DNA of 37,579 nt. Origin: a virus. The translations under genes and the position numbers were made by a program. A model generated the notes under the pieces. That model was not told where the DNA came from. It searched no databases and was given only the letters and a program-made list of their open reading frames with translations. The stretch lies in IMG/VR virus record IMGVR_UViG_3300044729_004440, positions 1 to 37,579 of that record; one strand, written 5' to 3'. Position 1 is the first letter of the stretch; each line of letters begins with the position of its first letter. Below, in pieces: positions 30,853-37,521 of this stretch.

Positions 30853-30866
30853 CAGGTTTCTGTTCG
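30849..30866. promoter_or_regulatory. Operator OL2-like (site B)
   Basis: GCAACAG-GTTT-CTGTTCG, an internally symmetric variant of the same palindrome (AACAG/CTGTT). Its centre is 33 bp from site A, the same spacing as sites D-E. It covers the -35 of the leftward promoter. Confidence 0.7.
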
Positions 30867-30870
30867 GCCG

Positions 30871-30886
30871 TGTGAGATTGCTCACG
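30871..30886. promoter_or_regulatory. CRP/FNR-type palindrome
   Basis: TGTGA-GATTGC-TCACG is close to the TGTGA-N6-TCACA consensus of CRP-family regulators. It lies between the early operon and the lipoprotein gene. Whether the host has a matching regulator is unknown. Confidence 0.35.
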
Positions 30887-30947
30887 GTAGGCCCTGCTCG
30901 GGTCGTGGATGCTCGGTGTGCCGTCGACGTGGGACGGGGAGGTCACC

Positions 30948-31379
30948 GTGAAGCTGTTGATCTGGGTCTCGATGGCGCTTGTCGCAGCGCCTGGGTGTTG
31001 CTTCTGTCCCCCCGGACCTTCCGGGCCGCCGTCGACGTACGTGTCCGCACCGAGCGCCCCTGTGCCTGCTGGGCCGGCGATCGAGACCTCGGCGTGCGCG
31101 GTGCAGGACTCCTACCAGGAGAACGAGGTGGCAGCAGCTCAGACCTATCCGCCTGGCGCCCACATCATCGTCACGGGCGTGGTCGACAGTGTGGGCGTCT
31201 CGCTCGGCGACACCATCATCCATCCGCGGCGATGCATGTTCGCGATGGTTCGTCTCCGTGAAGGGCAGCAGTCGATTGCGGCGACGCTGCGCCCCGGGGA
31301 CCGGTTCCGCGCGGACTGCACGATGGGCACCTACGTGCTCGCGGCAAGCTTCGACGACTGCACGGTGACCGTCGAATGA
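30948..31379 (+). CDS. OB-fold lipoprotein (tRNA_anti-like)
   Basis: A 143-residue protein; GTG 30948 has GGGGAGG 5 nt upstream. Residues 1-16 are a signal peptide (KLLIWVSMALVAAPGC) with an imperfect lipobox before Cys, then a Pro-rich linker. 'QDSYQENEVAAAQTYPPGAHIIVTGVVDSVGVSLGDTIIHPRRCMFAMVRLREGQQSIAATLRPGDRFRADCTMG...DDCTV' follows the tRNA_anti-like OB-fold pattern. It is carried in the immunity region on the strand opposite to the early operon. Expression from a prophage and a superinfection-exclusion role are possible, by analogy with phage exclusion lipoproteins. Confidence 0.7.
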   Translation: MKLLIWVSMALVAAPGCCFCPPGPSGPPSTYVSAPSAPVPAGPAIETSACAVQDSYQENEVAAAQTYPPGAHIIVTGVVDSVGVSLGDTIIHPRRCMFAMVRLREGQQSIAATLRPGDRFRADCTMGTYVLAASFDDCTVTVE

Positions 31380-31549
31380 CGCGCGCCGCGATGGCCGTGG
31401 TGGCGGTGATCTGGGCGTCCGGCTGTTCGACGACGACGTGCCCCTGCGAAGACGCGGCGGTCGACGCGGCGGTCGACGCCCCGCCGGCGAACGGAACGAT
31501 CATCATCACCGTGATCGAGCCGGATGCGGGGCCGAGGGAGGCCTCGTAG
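31376..31549 (+). CDS. Small lipoprotein
   Basis: A 57-residue product from ATG 31376 (ATGA overlap with the OB-fold lipoprotein), stop TAG. It has a short signal peptide (MTRAAMAVVAVIWASGC) with lipobox ASGC, then STTTCPCEDAAVDAAVDAPP and a beta-like end (GTIIITVIEPDAG). Coupling to the previous lipoprotein suggests that they act together at the membrane. Confidence 0.6.
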   Translation: MTRAAMAVVAVIWASGCSTTTCPCEDAAVDAAVDAPPANGTIIITVIEPDAGPREAS

Positions 31550-31552
31550 AGC

Positions 31553-32251
31553 GTGTCAGTCCGAGCCCGCGCGGATCGACGATCGATCCGTATGGCAGGA
31601 CCGGAGGAGTGGGAGGGTGCAGCCGCTGAGCTGCTCGATGCGACGTGCACGACCGCGCCCGTTGACGCGCTGGAACTCGCGGCGGCATGTGGCCTCGAGG
31701 TGCGCACTCGCCCGCGTGCCGGCGCCATGCTCGACGGATCGTTGCTCTGGGTCGAAGACCGGGCGCGCCCCGAGCGGCTCCAGGGGCTCATCGCGCACGA
31801 GCTCGGCCACCTGGCGCTCGACCGCGCGCGCATCGAGCAGAGCGAACGCGGGGCGACGTACGTGGGCGGCGCGCTGCGCCTGCCTCGGCGCGAGATGCTG
31901 CGCGACCTTCGCGAGACCGCGTGGTCGATCGCGGCGCTCCGTGAGCGCCATCCACACGCGAGCGCGACGGCGATCGCCGTGCGCATCACGCAGCTGCGCA
32001 CGGCGTGTGTCGCGCTCTTCGACGTCGCCGGGCGCGTGCGACCATGGCGCGTCGCCGGCGAGAACATCGGACGCGACCTCGCCGCGCGTCCGACCGCGCT
32101 CGAGCACGAGCTCGCGCTCGAAGCGTGGCAGGAGGGGCGCGAGGTGCGCCGCGGCGAGCTCGTCGTGGCCACGCCGCTGCGGGACTACGCGCCCGGCGAG
32201 CACCGCGTGCTCGTCGTCGGGCACGCGGCTGAGCTCAGGGCGGCCGCGTGA
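31553..32251 (+). CDS. ImmA/IrrE-type metallopeptidase
   Basis: A 232-residue protein from GTG 31553 (GGAGG 11 nt upstream; ATG 31592 is an alternative). The HExxH zinc motif is HELGH at residues 82-86 within 'LQGLIAHELGHLALDRARIEQSE', typical of ImmA/IrrE proteases. The remainder is helical (MLRDLRETAWSIAALRERHPHASATAIAVRI). In ICEBs1 and related elements ImmA cleaves the repressor to trigger induction. Here it converges on the repressor gene, with 5 nt between stops, making a similar induction step plausible. Confidence 0.8.
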   Translation: MSVRARADRRSIRMAGPEEWEGAAAELLDATCTTAPVDALELAAACGLEVRTRPRAGAMLDGSLLWVEDRARPERLQGLIAHELGHLALDRARIEQSERGATYVGGALRLPRREMLRDLRETAWSIAALRERHPHASATAIAVRITQLRTACVALFDVAGRVRPWRVAGENIGRDLAARPTALEHELALEAWQEGREVRRGELVVATPLRDYAPGEHRVLVVGHAAELRAAA

Positions 32252-32256
32252 GCAGC

Positions 32257-32802
32257 TCAGCGGCGAGGCTTCGCGGGCGGGAGGCGACGCTGCCCGCGCG
32301 CCTCGTCGATCTTCGCAGCGATCGGCTCGCCCCGTCGCTCGACGACCTTGCCAGCGTCCTCGGCGAGCCACCCGCGGTGAGCTATCTCGAACGCCCCGAT
32401 CGCCATGTCGCCACTGCTGAGACGGATCGAGCGAAGACGCTTCGCGTGCTCGTCGCTCACGGGCCGCCCGATGGCCGCCTGCCCGGCGATGTAGGCCTCG
32501 GCGTTCGGGGTCCCGCGAGCGTCGTCGCGGTCCACTGTGCGCCCGACGAAGTCGCGGTAATCGGGCGCGTCGCCGAGCGACTCGTCGGTGAAAAACCGAG
32601 GTCGGATGTCGAACGCTTCGATCATCCGCGCGATCTTGTCCTCCTTCGGACACGTGACGCCGTTGATCCACTGCGTGACGGCGGACTGGCTGTAGCCGAG
32701 GCGCTTCGCGATCGCGTCTTGCGCCTGCCCATCCCGGCCATTCATCTGAACGAGGGCGGCACGCATGCGCCGTCCACCAAGGGGCCAACTGGTCGCCGTC
32801 AT
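32257..32802 (-). CDS. Phage repressor (HTH, CI/ImmR-like)
   Basis: A 181-residue DNA-binding protein. The HTH is DAIAKRLGYSQSAVTQWINGVTCPKEDKIARMIEAF (about residues 34-69), followed by 'DIRPRFFTDESLGDAPDYRDFVG'. There is no S24 Ser-Lys peptidase domain, so self-cleavage is not expected. ATG 32802 is preferred because the predicted promoter (TTGGAC-17-TAGTAA) would start transcription next to it, giving a near-leaderless message; ATG 32766 is the alternative. It is divergent from the cro-like gene, with three operators between. Confidence 0.75.
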   Translation of the reverse strand: MTATSWPLGGRRMRAALVQMNGRDGQAQDAIAKRLGYSQSAVTQWINGVTCPKEDKIARMIEAFDIRPRFFTDESLGDAPDYRDFVGRTVDRDDARGTPNAEAYIAGQAAIGRPVSDEHAKRLRSIRLSSGDMAIGAFEIAHRGWLAEDAGKVVERRGEPIAAKIDEARGQRRLPPAKPRR

Positions 32803-32816
32803 CAGAAACTTACTAG
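32799..32816. promoter_or_regulatory. Operator OR3-like (site C)
   Basis: TCATCAG-AAAC-TTACTAG, 5 of 7 matches in each half-site. It overlaps the repressor start codon and the -10 of the repressor promoter, the position expected for negative autoregulation or Cro binding. Confidence 0.65.
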
Positions 32817-32838
32817 GCGCTGCATGGAGCGCGTCCAA
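32810..32838 (-). promoter_or_regulatory. Repressor promoter (PRM-like)
   Basis: On the minus strand TTGGAC, 17-bp spacer, TAGTAA. Seven bases after the -10 comes ATG 32802, so the transcript would be almost leaderless, as for lambda cI from PRM. Confidence 0.6.
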
Positions 32839-32853
32839 CCAGTTTTCTGTTGC
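32836..32853. promoter_or_regulatory. Operator OR2-like (site D)
   Basis: CAACCAG-TTTT-CTGTTGC, the same palindrome class as site B. It overlaps the -35 elements of both divergent promoters. Centre-to-centre spacing is 33 bp to site E and 37 bp to site C. Confidence 0.7.
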
Positions 32854-32878
32854 GCTCGCCGCGCACGTCCAGTAGAAA
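32850..32878 (+). promoter_or_regulatory. cro-like gene promoter (PR-like)
   Basis: TTGCGC, 17-bp spacer, TAGAAA; predicted start around 32885, 3 nt before ATG 32888. Its elements match the leftward early promoter almost base for base. Confidence 0.6.
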
Positions 32879-32886
32879 GCTGCTGG
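32869..32886. promoter_or_regulatory. Operator OR1-like (site E)
   Basis: CCAGTAG-AAAG-CTGCTGG, the most symmetric copy (full CCAGYAG/CTRCTGG). It covers the -10 of the cro-like promoter and ends 1 nt before the ATG at 32888. Confidence 0.8.
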
Positions 32887-32887
32887 T

Positions 32888-33175
32888 ATGCCCGACGATG
32901 TCGAACGGTTGCCCGCTGTCGAGCGGTTCAAGGCATGGCGCGCGTGGCGCGGATGGAGCCAGTCCGAGGCGGCCGCCGCGCTGGGGTGCTCGCAAGCGCT
33001 CGTGAGTCAGATCGAGCGGGGCGACGCTGTCGTCTCCAAGCTCGCGCTCGCCGTCCGCATCGAGCACGCCTCGAAGGACTGGCCCGAGGGGCCGATCCGC
33101 GTCGCTGAGTGGGTGGCTGCCGACGAGCACCCGACCACCATCGCCACGCCTGCCGACCTGCCGGAGTGCGCGTGA
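32888..33175 (+). CDS. Cro-like HTH regulator
   Basis: A 95-residue protein with an XRE-type HTH (RFKAWRAWRGWSQSEAAAALGCSQALVSQIERGDAVVSKLALAVRIEH, residues 13-60). It has a short C-terminus without other domains. It is transcribed divergently from the repressor from a promoter covered by operators D and E, so it is the first rightward early gene and a natural Cro counterpart. It is coupled to the next gene by GTGA. Confidence 0.8.
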   Translation: MPDDVERLPAVERFKAWRAWRGWSQSEAAAALGCSQALVSQIERGDAVVSKLALAVRIEHASKDWPEGPIRVAEWVAADEHPTTIATPADLPECA

Positions 33176-33687
33176 GCGGCGCGCCCACCACTGCGCAGGC
33201 GCGTCGTGAGGCGCGAAGGTCCACCTGGGCCGTCTTCCTGCACGCACTGCTCGCGCCCGCGGGCGCGGTGTCGCAGGCCGAGGCCGCGCGCCTCACGGGC
33301 GCGGGGCTCACCAAGATCGCGCAGTGGTGCTCGCCCGAGCACGCGTCGCAGATGCCCGTGAGCGACGTCGAGGCGCTGCCGGAGGCGGCGCGCATCGCAG
33401 TCGTCGAGCGCATCCTCGGGCCCGGCTACCGCGTCGCGCGCGTCGAGGCCGAGGCGAGCGTCGGCGACGACCTGCGCGCGATGGCGCGCATCGCTCAGCA
33501 GGGAGGCGAGGTCGTGGCGCGCTATGCGGCCGCGCTCGCCGACGACAACATCTCGCCCGAAGAGGCGGGGCAGATGCTGCCCGTGGTGCGCGAGCTCGCG
33601 CGCTCGCTCGCGACGCTCGAGCACGACCTCGTCGAGACGGTGAAGGAGCGTGGCCGGCGGCGGCTGCGCGCGGTGGGTGGGCGATGA
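33172..33687 (+). CDS. Phage regulatory protein (CP76/CII-like)
   Basis: A 171-residue protein from GTG 33172. The N-terminal half has an HTH-like 'AGAVSQAEAARLTGAGLTKIAQWCSPEHASQMPVSDVEALPEAARIAVVERILGPGYRV'. The C-terminal half is a helical bundle (VGDDLRAMARIAQQGGEVVARYAAALADDNISPEEAGQMLPVVRELARSLATLEHDLVETVKERG) with the 'DG/DN.is..E' pattern of CP76-type regulators. Position after cro fits a CII-like activator of replication or lysogeny genes. Confidence 0.65.
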   Translation: MSGAPTTAQARREARRSTWAVFLHALLAPAGAVSQAEAARLTGAGLTKIAQWCSPEHASQMPVSDVEALPEAARIAVVERILGPGYRVARVEAEASVGDDLRAMARIAQQGGEVVARYAAALADDNISPEEAGQMLPVVRELARSLATLEHDLVETVKERGRRRLRAVGGR

Positions 33688-33711
33688 CCGCGCCCGCCAA
33701 GACCTGCGTCG

Positions 33712-34002
33712 ATGTCTTCGCCGATGCCGCCGACGATCGAGGCGCCGACGAAGAAGGTCGAGGTTCAGATCACACTCGAAGGCGAGCCCGAGGTGTTGGC
33801 GGTGATGCTGACGCGGTGGCGAGTGCTGACCGCAGAGCAGGTTGTGGCTCTCGATCGTCTGGCCGACGGATGCGTCGGGACGCCGAACCTCAGCTCGAAG
33901 ATCCAGGCCTGTCGCTCTGTCTGGGATGGGGCGACGAGGCAACTGACGAAGGCGCTGACCTGTGTGGACCCGATGGTCCCCGTGGTCGTTCGAGAAGAGT
34001 GA
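33712..34002 (+). CDS. Small hypothetical replication-region protein
   Basis: A 96-residue protein (ATG 33712; ATG 33724 also in frame) reading 'TKKVEVQITLEGEPEVLAVMLTRWRVLTAEQVVALDRLADGCVGTPNLSSKIQACRSVWDGATRQLTKALTC'. It is a plausible alpha/beta fold with ordinary composition. An overlapping frame from ATG 33684 has a better Shine-Dalgarno, but its sequence after the first 15 residues looks like noise, so I prefer this frame. Function unknown. Confidence 0.55.
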   Translation: MSSPMPPTIEAPTKKVEVQITLEGEPEVLAVMLTRWRVLTAEQVVALDRLADGCVGTPNLSSKIQACRSVWDGATRQLTKALTCVDPMVPVVVREE

Positions 34003-34010
34003 CGAGCGTA

Positions 34011-34031
34011 CCGGGCGACACGTGCGCCCGG
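34011..34031. terminator. Hairpin 1 before primase gene
   Basis: Perfect 7-bp inverted repeat CCGGGCG / CGCCCGG with a 7-nt loop, 8 nt after the preceding stop. No T-run follows. Confidence 0.35.
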
Positions 34032-34039
34032 CTGTTCTG

Positions 34040-34071
34040 CCCACTCGAGCGCGATGGTGCGCTCGAGTGGG
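34040..34071. promoter_or_regulatory. Hairpin 2: perfect 13-bp inverted repeat
   Basis: CCCACTCGAGCGC and GCGCTCGAGTGGG form a 13-bp perfect stem with the 6-nt loop GATGGT. It is too long for chance and lies 83 nt before the primase-helicase start. It could be an operator, an RNA hairpin, or an attenuator; the 152-nt gap 34003-34154 holds no convincing gene. Confidence 0.5.
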
Positions 34072-34154
34072 AGTGATGTCCCGCAAGACGACAACCCCCA
34101 AACAACCCAGCTCGCCGCACGCAAACCTCGGGCGGCGGGCACCTCTCGGCGCCG

Positions 34155-36728
34155 ATGGCGATGAACGACACCACGAGCTCGACGACATCGCGGCAAGGGC
34201 AGCTGATCGCGCTTCCGGCGCGCAAGCGCTCGCTGAGCGAGGCGCATCGCCTTCACCTTGCCGCGTCGGGGCTCACGGACGAGAGCATCGCCATCGGCGG
34301 CTTCTACACGGAGCGCGATCCTGGTTCGATCGCCGGCATCCTGCATTGGCGCAGCTGGCCGCGCGGGCGCGGCGACGTTCTCGTCATCCCCTTCTCGCTG
34401 CCGGGCCAGAGCGAGCCCTTCTTCGCGCGCGTGCGCCCCGACCAGCCGCGCGCGAACGAGAAAACAGGCAAGGTCGTCAAGTACGAGCAGCCCAAGGACA
34501 CGCCGATCGCCCCCTACTTCCCGGCGCGGGCAATCGCCGGCGGGTGGCTCGCCGACGTCGCGCGCCCGCTGGTGTTCACCGAGGGTGAGAAGAAGGCCGC
34601 GCTGCTCGATCAACTGGGCTTCGCTGCCGTGGGTGGCACTGGCGTCTCGTGCTTCCACGACGCGCAGCACCGGCACGACGAAGGCAGCTACCGCCTGCAC
34701 GAGCTCATTCGCAAGCACGTCATCGTGACCGGCCGCGTGTGCTTCATCGCGTTCGACTCGGACGCCAAGAGCAACGACCAGGTGATGCGATCGGCGGACG
34801 TGCTCGCGGCGATGCTCCGCTCCGAAGGCGCCGCCGATGTGCGCTTCGTCGAGATTCCCGAAGGTGATGGCGGGGCGAAGCTGGGCATCGACGACTTCTT
34901 CGTGCGCGCCGGCGAGGCGCCCACGCGCGCGCTCTTCGAGACTGCGGCCTCGGTGACCGGCCAGCTGGGCGGGGACCGCTTCACGCTGCTCACGAGCTTC
35001 CGCGCGCTCGCCGGCCTGCCCGTCGACGAAGCGCTCCGCATGCCCTCGGGCTACGACCTCGGTCGCGCAGGCGAGCTCACGAGGTGGACCGACGAGGGCA
35101 AGGCCGAAGTCGTCGAGCGCGCGCCCATCTTCATCGCGCGCTTCGTGACCGACCTCTACACCGGCCACGAGAAGGCCGAGCTCGTGTTCCGCCGCGCGGG
35201 TGGGTGGCGCACGGTGCAGGTCGAGAGGCGGGCCATCGCCGACTCACGCATGCTCGTCGCCGAGCTCGCGCCCGTGGGCGGCCCCGTCGACAGCAACACG
35301 GCCAGCGACGTCGTGCGGTGGCTGCGTGACTTCGAGGCGGTGAACGAGCGCCGCATGCCACGCGCCACATCGCTCGGGCGATGTGGGTGGCACCGTGTCG
35401 ACGAGCACGTGGTGTTCGCGCTCGGCGGCGAGGTGCTTGCACGCGAAGGCGCGGACCCGAGGGTCGTCGTCGAGCGCGGAGCTGACCGCGCGCGCCTGTG
35501 GCGAGGGCTCCATGTCGCGGGGAGCTACGAGGGGCACCTCGAGGCGCTGCGGCGAGCGTGGGATGCCTCGCCCATCTGCGCGGCCGCCATCTGCGCTGCC
35601 CTCGCTGCGCCCCTCCTGCGTCCGCTCGCGGCCCCGCTCTTCGCGGTGCACCTCGCCGGCGACAGCTCGAGGGGCAAAAGCTCGATGCTCAAGGTCGCAG
35701 CGAGCGTCTACGGGGCCCCGCAGGACGAAGAGTGGGTCACGAGCTGGAACGCCACCTCGGTGGGCCACGAGGTGCGCGCCTCGCTGCTCTGTGACCTCCC
35801 GCTCTGCATCGACGAAGCGGGCGTCGTGGAGCCGAAGGAACGAGAGCGCGCGGTCTACATGCTCATCAACGGCGTGGGGCGTGTCCGCGGCGCGAAGGAA
35901 GGCGGGCTTCGCGAGGGGCACTCGTGGCGCACCGTCGTGCTCTCGACGGGCGAGCGCATGCTGGCCGAGCAGGAGGCAGCAACGGGCGCGCAGGTGCGCG
36001 TCCTGCAGTTCCTCGTGAGCGGGTTCGGCAAGCTCGATGCGCCGGGTGTAGATGGGCTGCGCAGGGCCTGCGAGGAGAACCACGGCCAGGTCGGCATCGA
36101 GTGGCTGGGCGCGCTGCTCGAGACATCCGACGAGGAGTGGGTCGCGCACCGGGCGGCGCTCAGGGCACGCACCAAGGCGCTACAGGAACGAGCGCGCGAG
36201 CCGCTGCGGGCTCGACAGGCGGGCTTCTTCGCGCTGCTCGAGCATGTGGAATCCATCGCTCACTCGGTGCTCGGCATCGGTCGAGAGAACGGGGCCACGA
36301 TGAGGGCCCTCTTCGAGACGCCTGGCGACGCGGGTGTCGTCGTGCAGACGGCGGCCGCGCGTGCGCTCGACACGGTGCGCGAGTGGCTCGCGCGCTCCCC
36401 GCGCAGCTTCCCGCGCCTCGTGACGAGCTCGTCGGGGCAGCGCGTGCCCAAGCGGGACGGGCCGCAGAGCGATGTCTGCGGCTACGTCGACGACCACGAC
36501 AACGAGGTCCTGCTCGTGCCCGGCGCGCTGCGTGGCTACCTCGGTGAACGAGGGATGGACGCGAACATCGTCACGCGCGAATGGCGGGCAGCGGGCCTCC
36601 TGCGGTGCGACGAGGGCCTGTGCACCACGACCGCGCGCATCGACGGCAAGAAGGTCCGCGTGATGGCGCTCGGCGGCGAGCACGCTGGCCTCGAGGAACC
36701 AAACACCGACTGGGGTGGCGATGGGTAG
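34155..36728 (+). CDS. Primase-helicase (DUF3854 Toprim-like + DUF927)
   Basis: An 857-residue replication protein. The N-terminal third is a DUF3854/Toprim-like primase: 'LTDESIAIGGFYTE', 'PLVFTEGEKKAALLDQLGFAAVGGTGVS' near residue 140, and 'RVCFIAFDSDAKSNDQVM' near 195. A DUF927-type ATPase follows, with Walker A GDSSRGKSS near residue 501 and Walker B DLPLCIDEAG near 550, and a C-terminal region with YVDDHDNEVLLVPGALRGYL. It is the only visible replication initiator or motor in the window. The stop overlaps the next gene, which carries the iteron-like cluster. Confidence 0.85.
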   Translation: MAMNDTTSSTTSRQGQLIALPARKRSLSEAHRLHLAASGLTDESIAIGGFYTERDPGSIAGILHWRSWPRGRGDVLVIPFSLPGQSEPFFARVRPDQPRANEKTGKVVKYEQPKDTPIAPYFPARAIAGGWLADVARPLVFTEGEKKAALLDQLGFAAVGGTGVSCFHDAQHRHDEGSYRLHELIRKHVIVTGRVCFIAFDSDAKSNDQVMRSADVLAAMLRSEGAADVRFVEIPEGDGGAKLGIDDFFVRAGEAPTRALFETAASVTGQLGGDRFTLLTSFRALAGLPVDEALRMPSGYDLGRAGELTRWTDEGKAEVVERAPIFIARFVTDLYTGHEKAELVFRRAGGWRTVQVERRAIADSRMLVAELAPVGGPVDSNTASDVVRWLRDFEAVNERRMPRATSLGRCGWHRVDEHVVFALGGEVLAREGADPRVVVERGADRARLWRGLHVAGSYEGHLEALRRAWDASPICAAAICAALAAPLLRPLAAPLFAVHLAGDSSRGKSSMLKVAASVYGAPQDEEWVTSWNATSVGHEVRASLLCDLPLCIDEAGVVEPKERERAVYMLINGVGRVRGAKEGGLREGHSWRTVVLSTGERMLAEQEAATGAQVRVLQFLVSGFGKLDAPGVDGLRRACEENHGQVGIEWLGALLETSDEEWVAHRAALRARTKALQERAREPLRARQAGFFALLEHVESIAHSVLGIGRENGATMRALFETPGDAGVVVQTAAARALDTVREWLARSPRSFPRLVTSSSGQRVPKRDGPQSDVCGYVDDHDNEVLLVPGALRGYLGERGMDANIVTREWRAAGLLRCDEGLCTTTARIDGKKVRVMALGGEHAGLEEPNTDWGGDG

Positions 36729-37521
36729 CGCGCAGCAGTCGATCTTCGGCTTCGAGGTGGAACAGGTGGAACGGGTTGGAACGGGTGCGCCCGTGTCTGC
36801 CCGTTCCACCTCCAATCGTCCGAAGAGACTGACGAAAACCACCGTCGTTCCGTCGATGGAACAGGTGGAACGGCCAGCGGAGACATTCCTACACGCGCGC
36901 GTGAGCGAGGGTGATGGGGTCGTGTGCGCGCCCGCGCGCATTAGTGATGTAGTGGATACCCGTTCCACCTGTTCCACCTGTTCCACCGATGCGAAAACCC
37001 TTGTGGGACAAGGGAATGAGGTGGAACGGGTGGAAGCGACGGAACCCGTTCCACCCCGTTCCACCGAGGAAAACAGCGAGATTCTCTCGCTCGAGGTGCG
37101 CTATCTCGCCGACCTGCCCGTCCCGTGCACGCTCACGCTCGACGTGCGCGGTGTGGGCGAGGTGCTGGTCTCGACGTCGCGCACGCGCGTCGAGCTTGAG
37201 CGCAGGGCTGGGCGCCCCGTGTGGGCGCCTCTGGGCTTCGAGTTGGCCGCCTATGCCGTGCAGGAGGACCGAGCGCGACCCGAGGACTGGCAAGGCTGGT
37301 GCGCGCGCCTGCGGGCGCGTGGGTGGCGCCTCGACGAGCGGGAGGCGTTCGGTGGTGCAGCGGGCGTGGAGGACGCGTGGAGGGCCGCCCGGCGCACGGG
37401 CGCGCCCCAGGAGCCACGCATCGCGCTGAGGCGCCTCCTGCGCCTCGTGGGGGCGCACCTCGTGTCCTGCGAGGTCGAGGGCGCGCCGAGCGCCCAGGAG
37501 AGCGCGGAGGTGGCGTGGTGA
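36721..37521 (+). CDS. Unknown protein overlying iteron-like repeats
   Basis: A 266-residue frame from ATG 36721 (overlaps the primase stop; GTG 36715 is an alternative). The first ~115 residues are low complexity because of the DNA repeats (EVEQVERV, SMEQVERP, RSTCSTCSTD). From about residue 120 the sequence looks like a real domain: 'ILSLEVRYLADLPVPCTLTLDVRGVGEVLVSTSRTRVELERRAGRPVWAPLGFELAAYAVQEDRARPEDWQGWCARLRARGWRLDEREAFGG'. Function unknown. The start could lie downstream of the repeats, with the repeats serving DNA-level roles. Confidence 0.6.
   Translation: MGSAQQSIFGFEVEQVERVGTGAPVSARSTSNRPKRLTKTTVVPSMEQVERPAETFLHARVSEGDGVVCAPARISDVVDTRSTCSTCSTDAKTLVGQGNEVERVEATEPVPPRSTEENSEILSLEVRYLADLPVPCTLTLDVRGVGEVLVSTSRTRVELERRAGRPVWAPLGFELAAYAVQEDRARPEDWQGWCARLRARGWRLDEREAFGGAAGVEDAWRAARRTGAPQEPRIALRRLLRLVGAHLVSCEVEGAPSAQESAEVAW
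36756..37065. repeat. Iteron-like cluster of GGTGGAAC octamers (candidate ori)
   Basis: Ten perfect copies of GGTGGAAC or its complement GTTCCACC start at 36756, 36765, 36803, 36864, 36962, 36971, 36980, 37020, 37048 and 37058, plus near copies at 36775, 36855, 37029 and 37038. Neighbouring copies are 9-10 bp apart, about one helical turn, and occur as direct runs in both orientations. A CCCTTGT/ACAAGGG hairpin (36998-37014) lies inside. The position just after the primase-helicase suits a replication origin. Confidence 0.7.

Noticed and set aside
33684-34076. Frame from ATG 33684 (MTAPAKTCVDVFADAA...)
   Set aside because: It has a fair Shine-Dalgarno, but the sequence becomes Arg/Gly/Asp noise; the overlapping frame at 33712 looks like a real protein.
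34076-34588. Frame from ATG 34076 (MSRKTTTPKQPSS...)
   Set aside because: After the first 15 residues it runs out of frame over the primase gene with noise-like composition.
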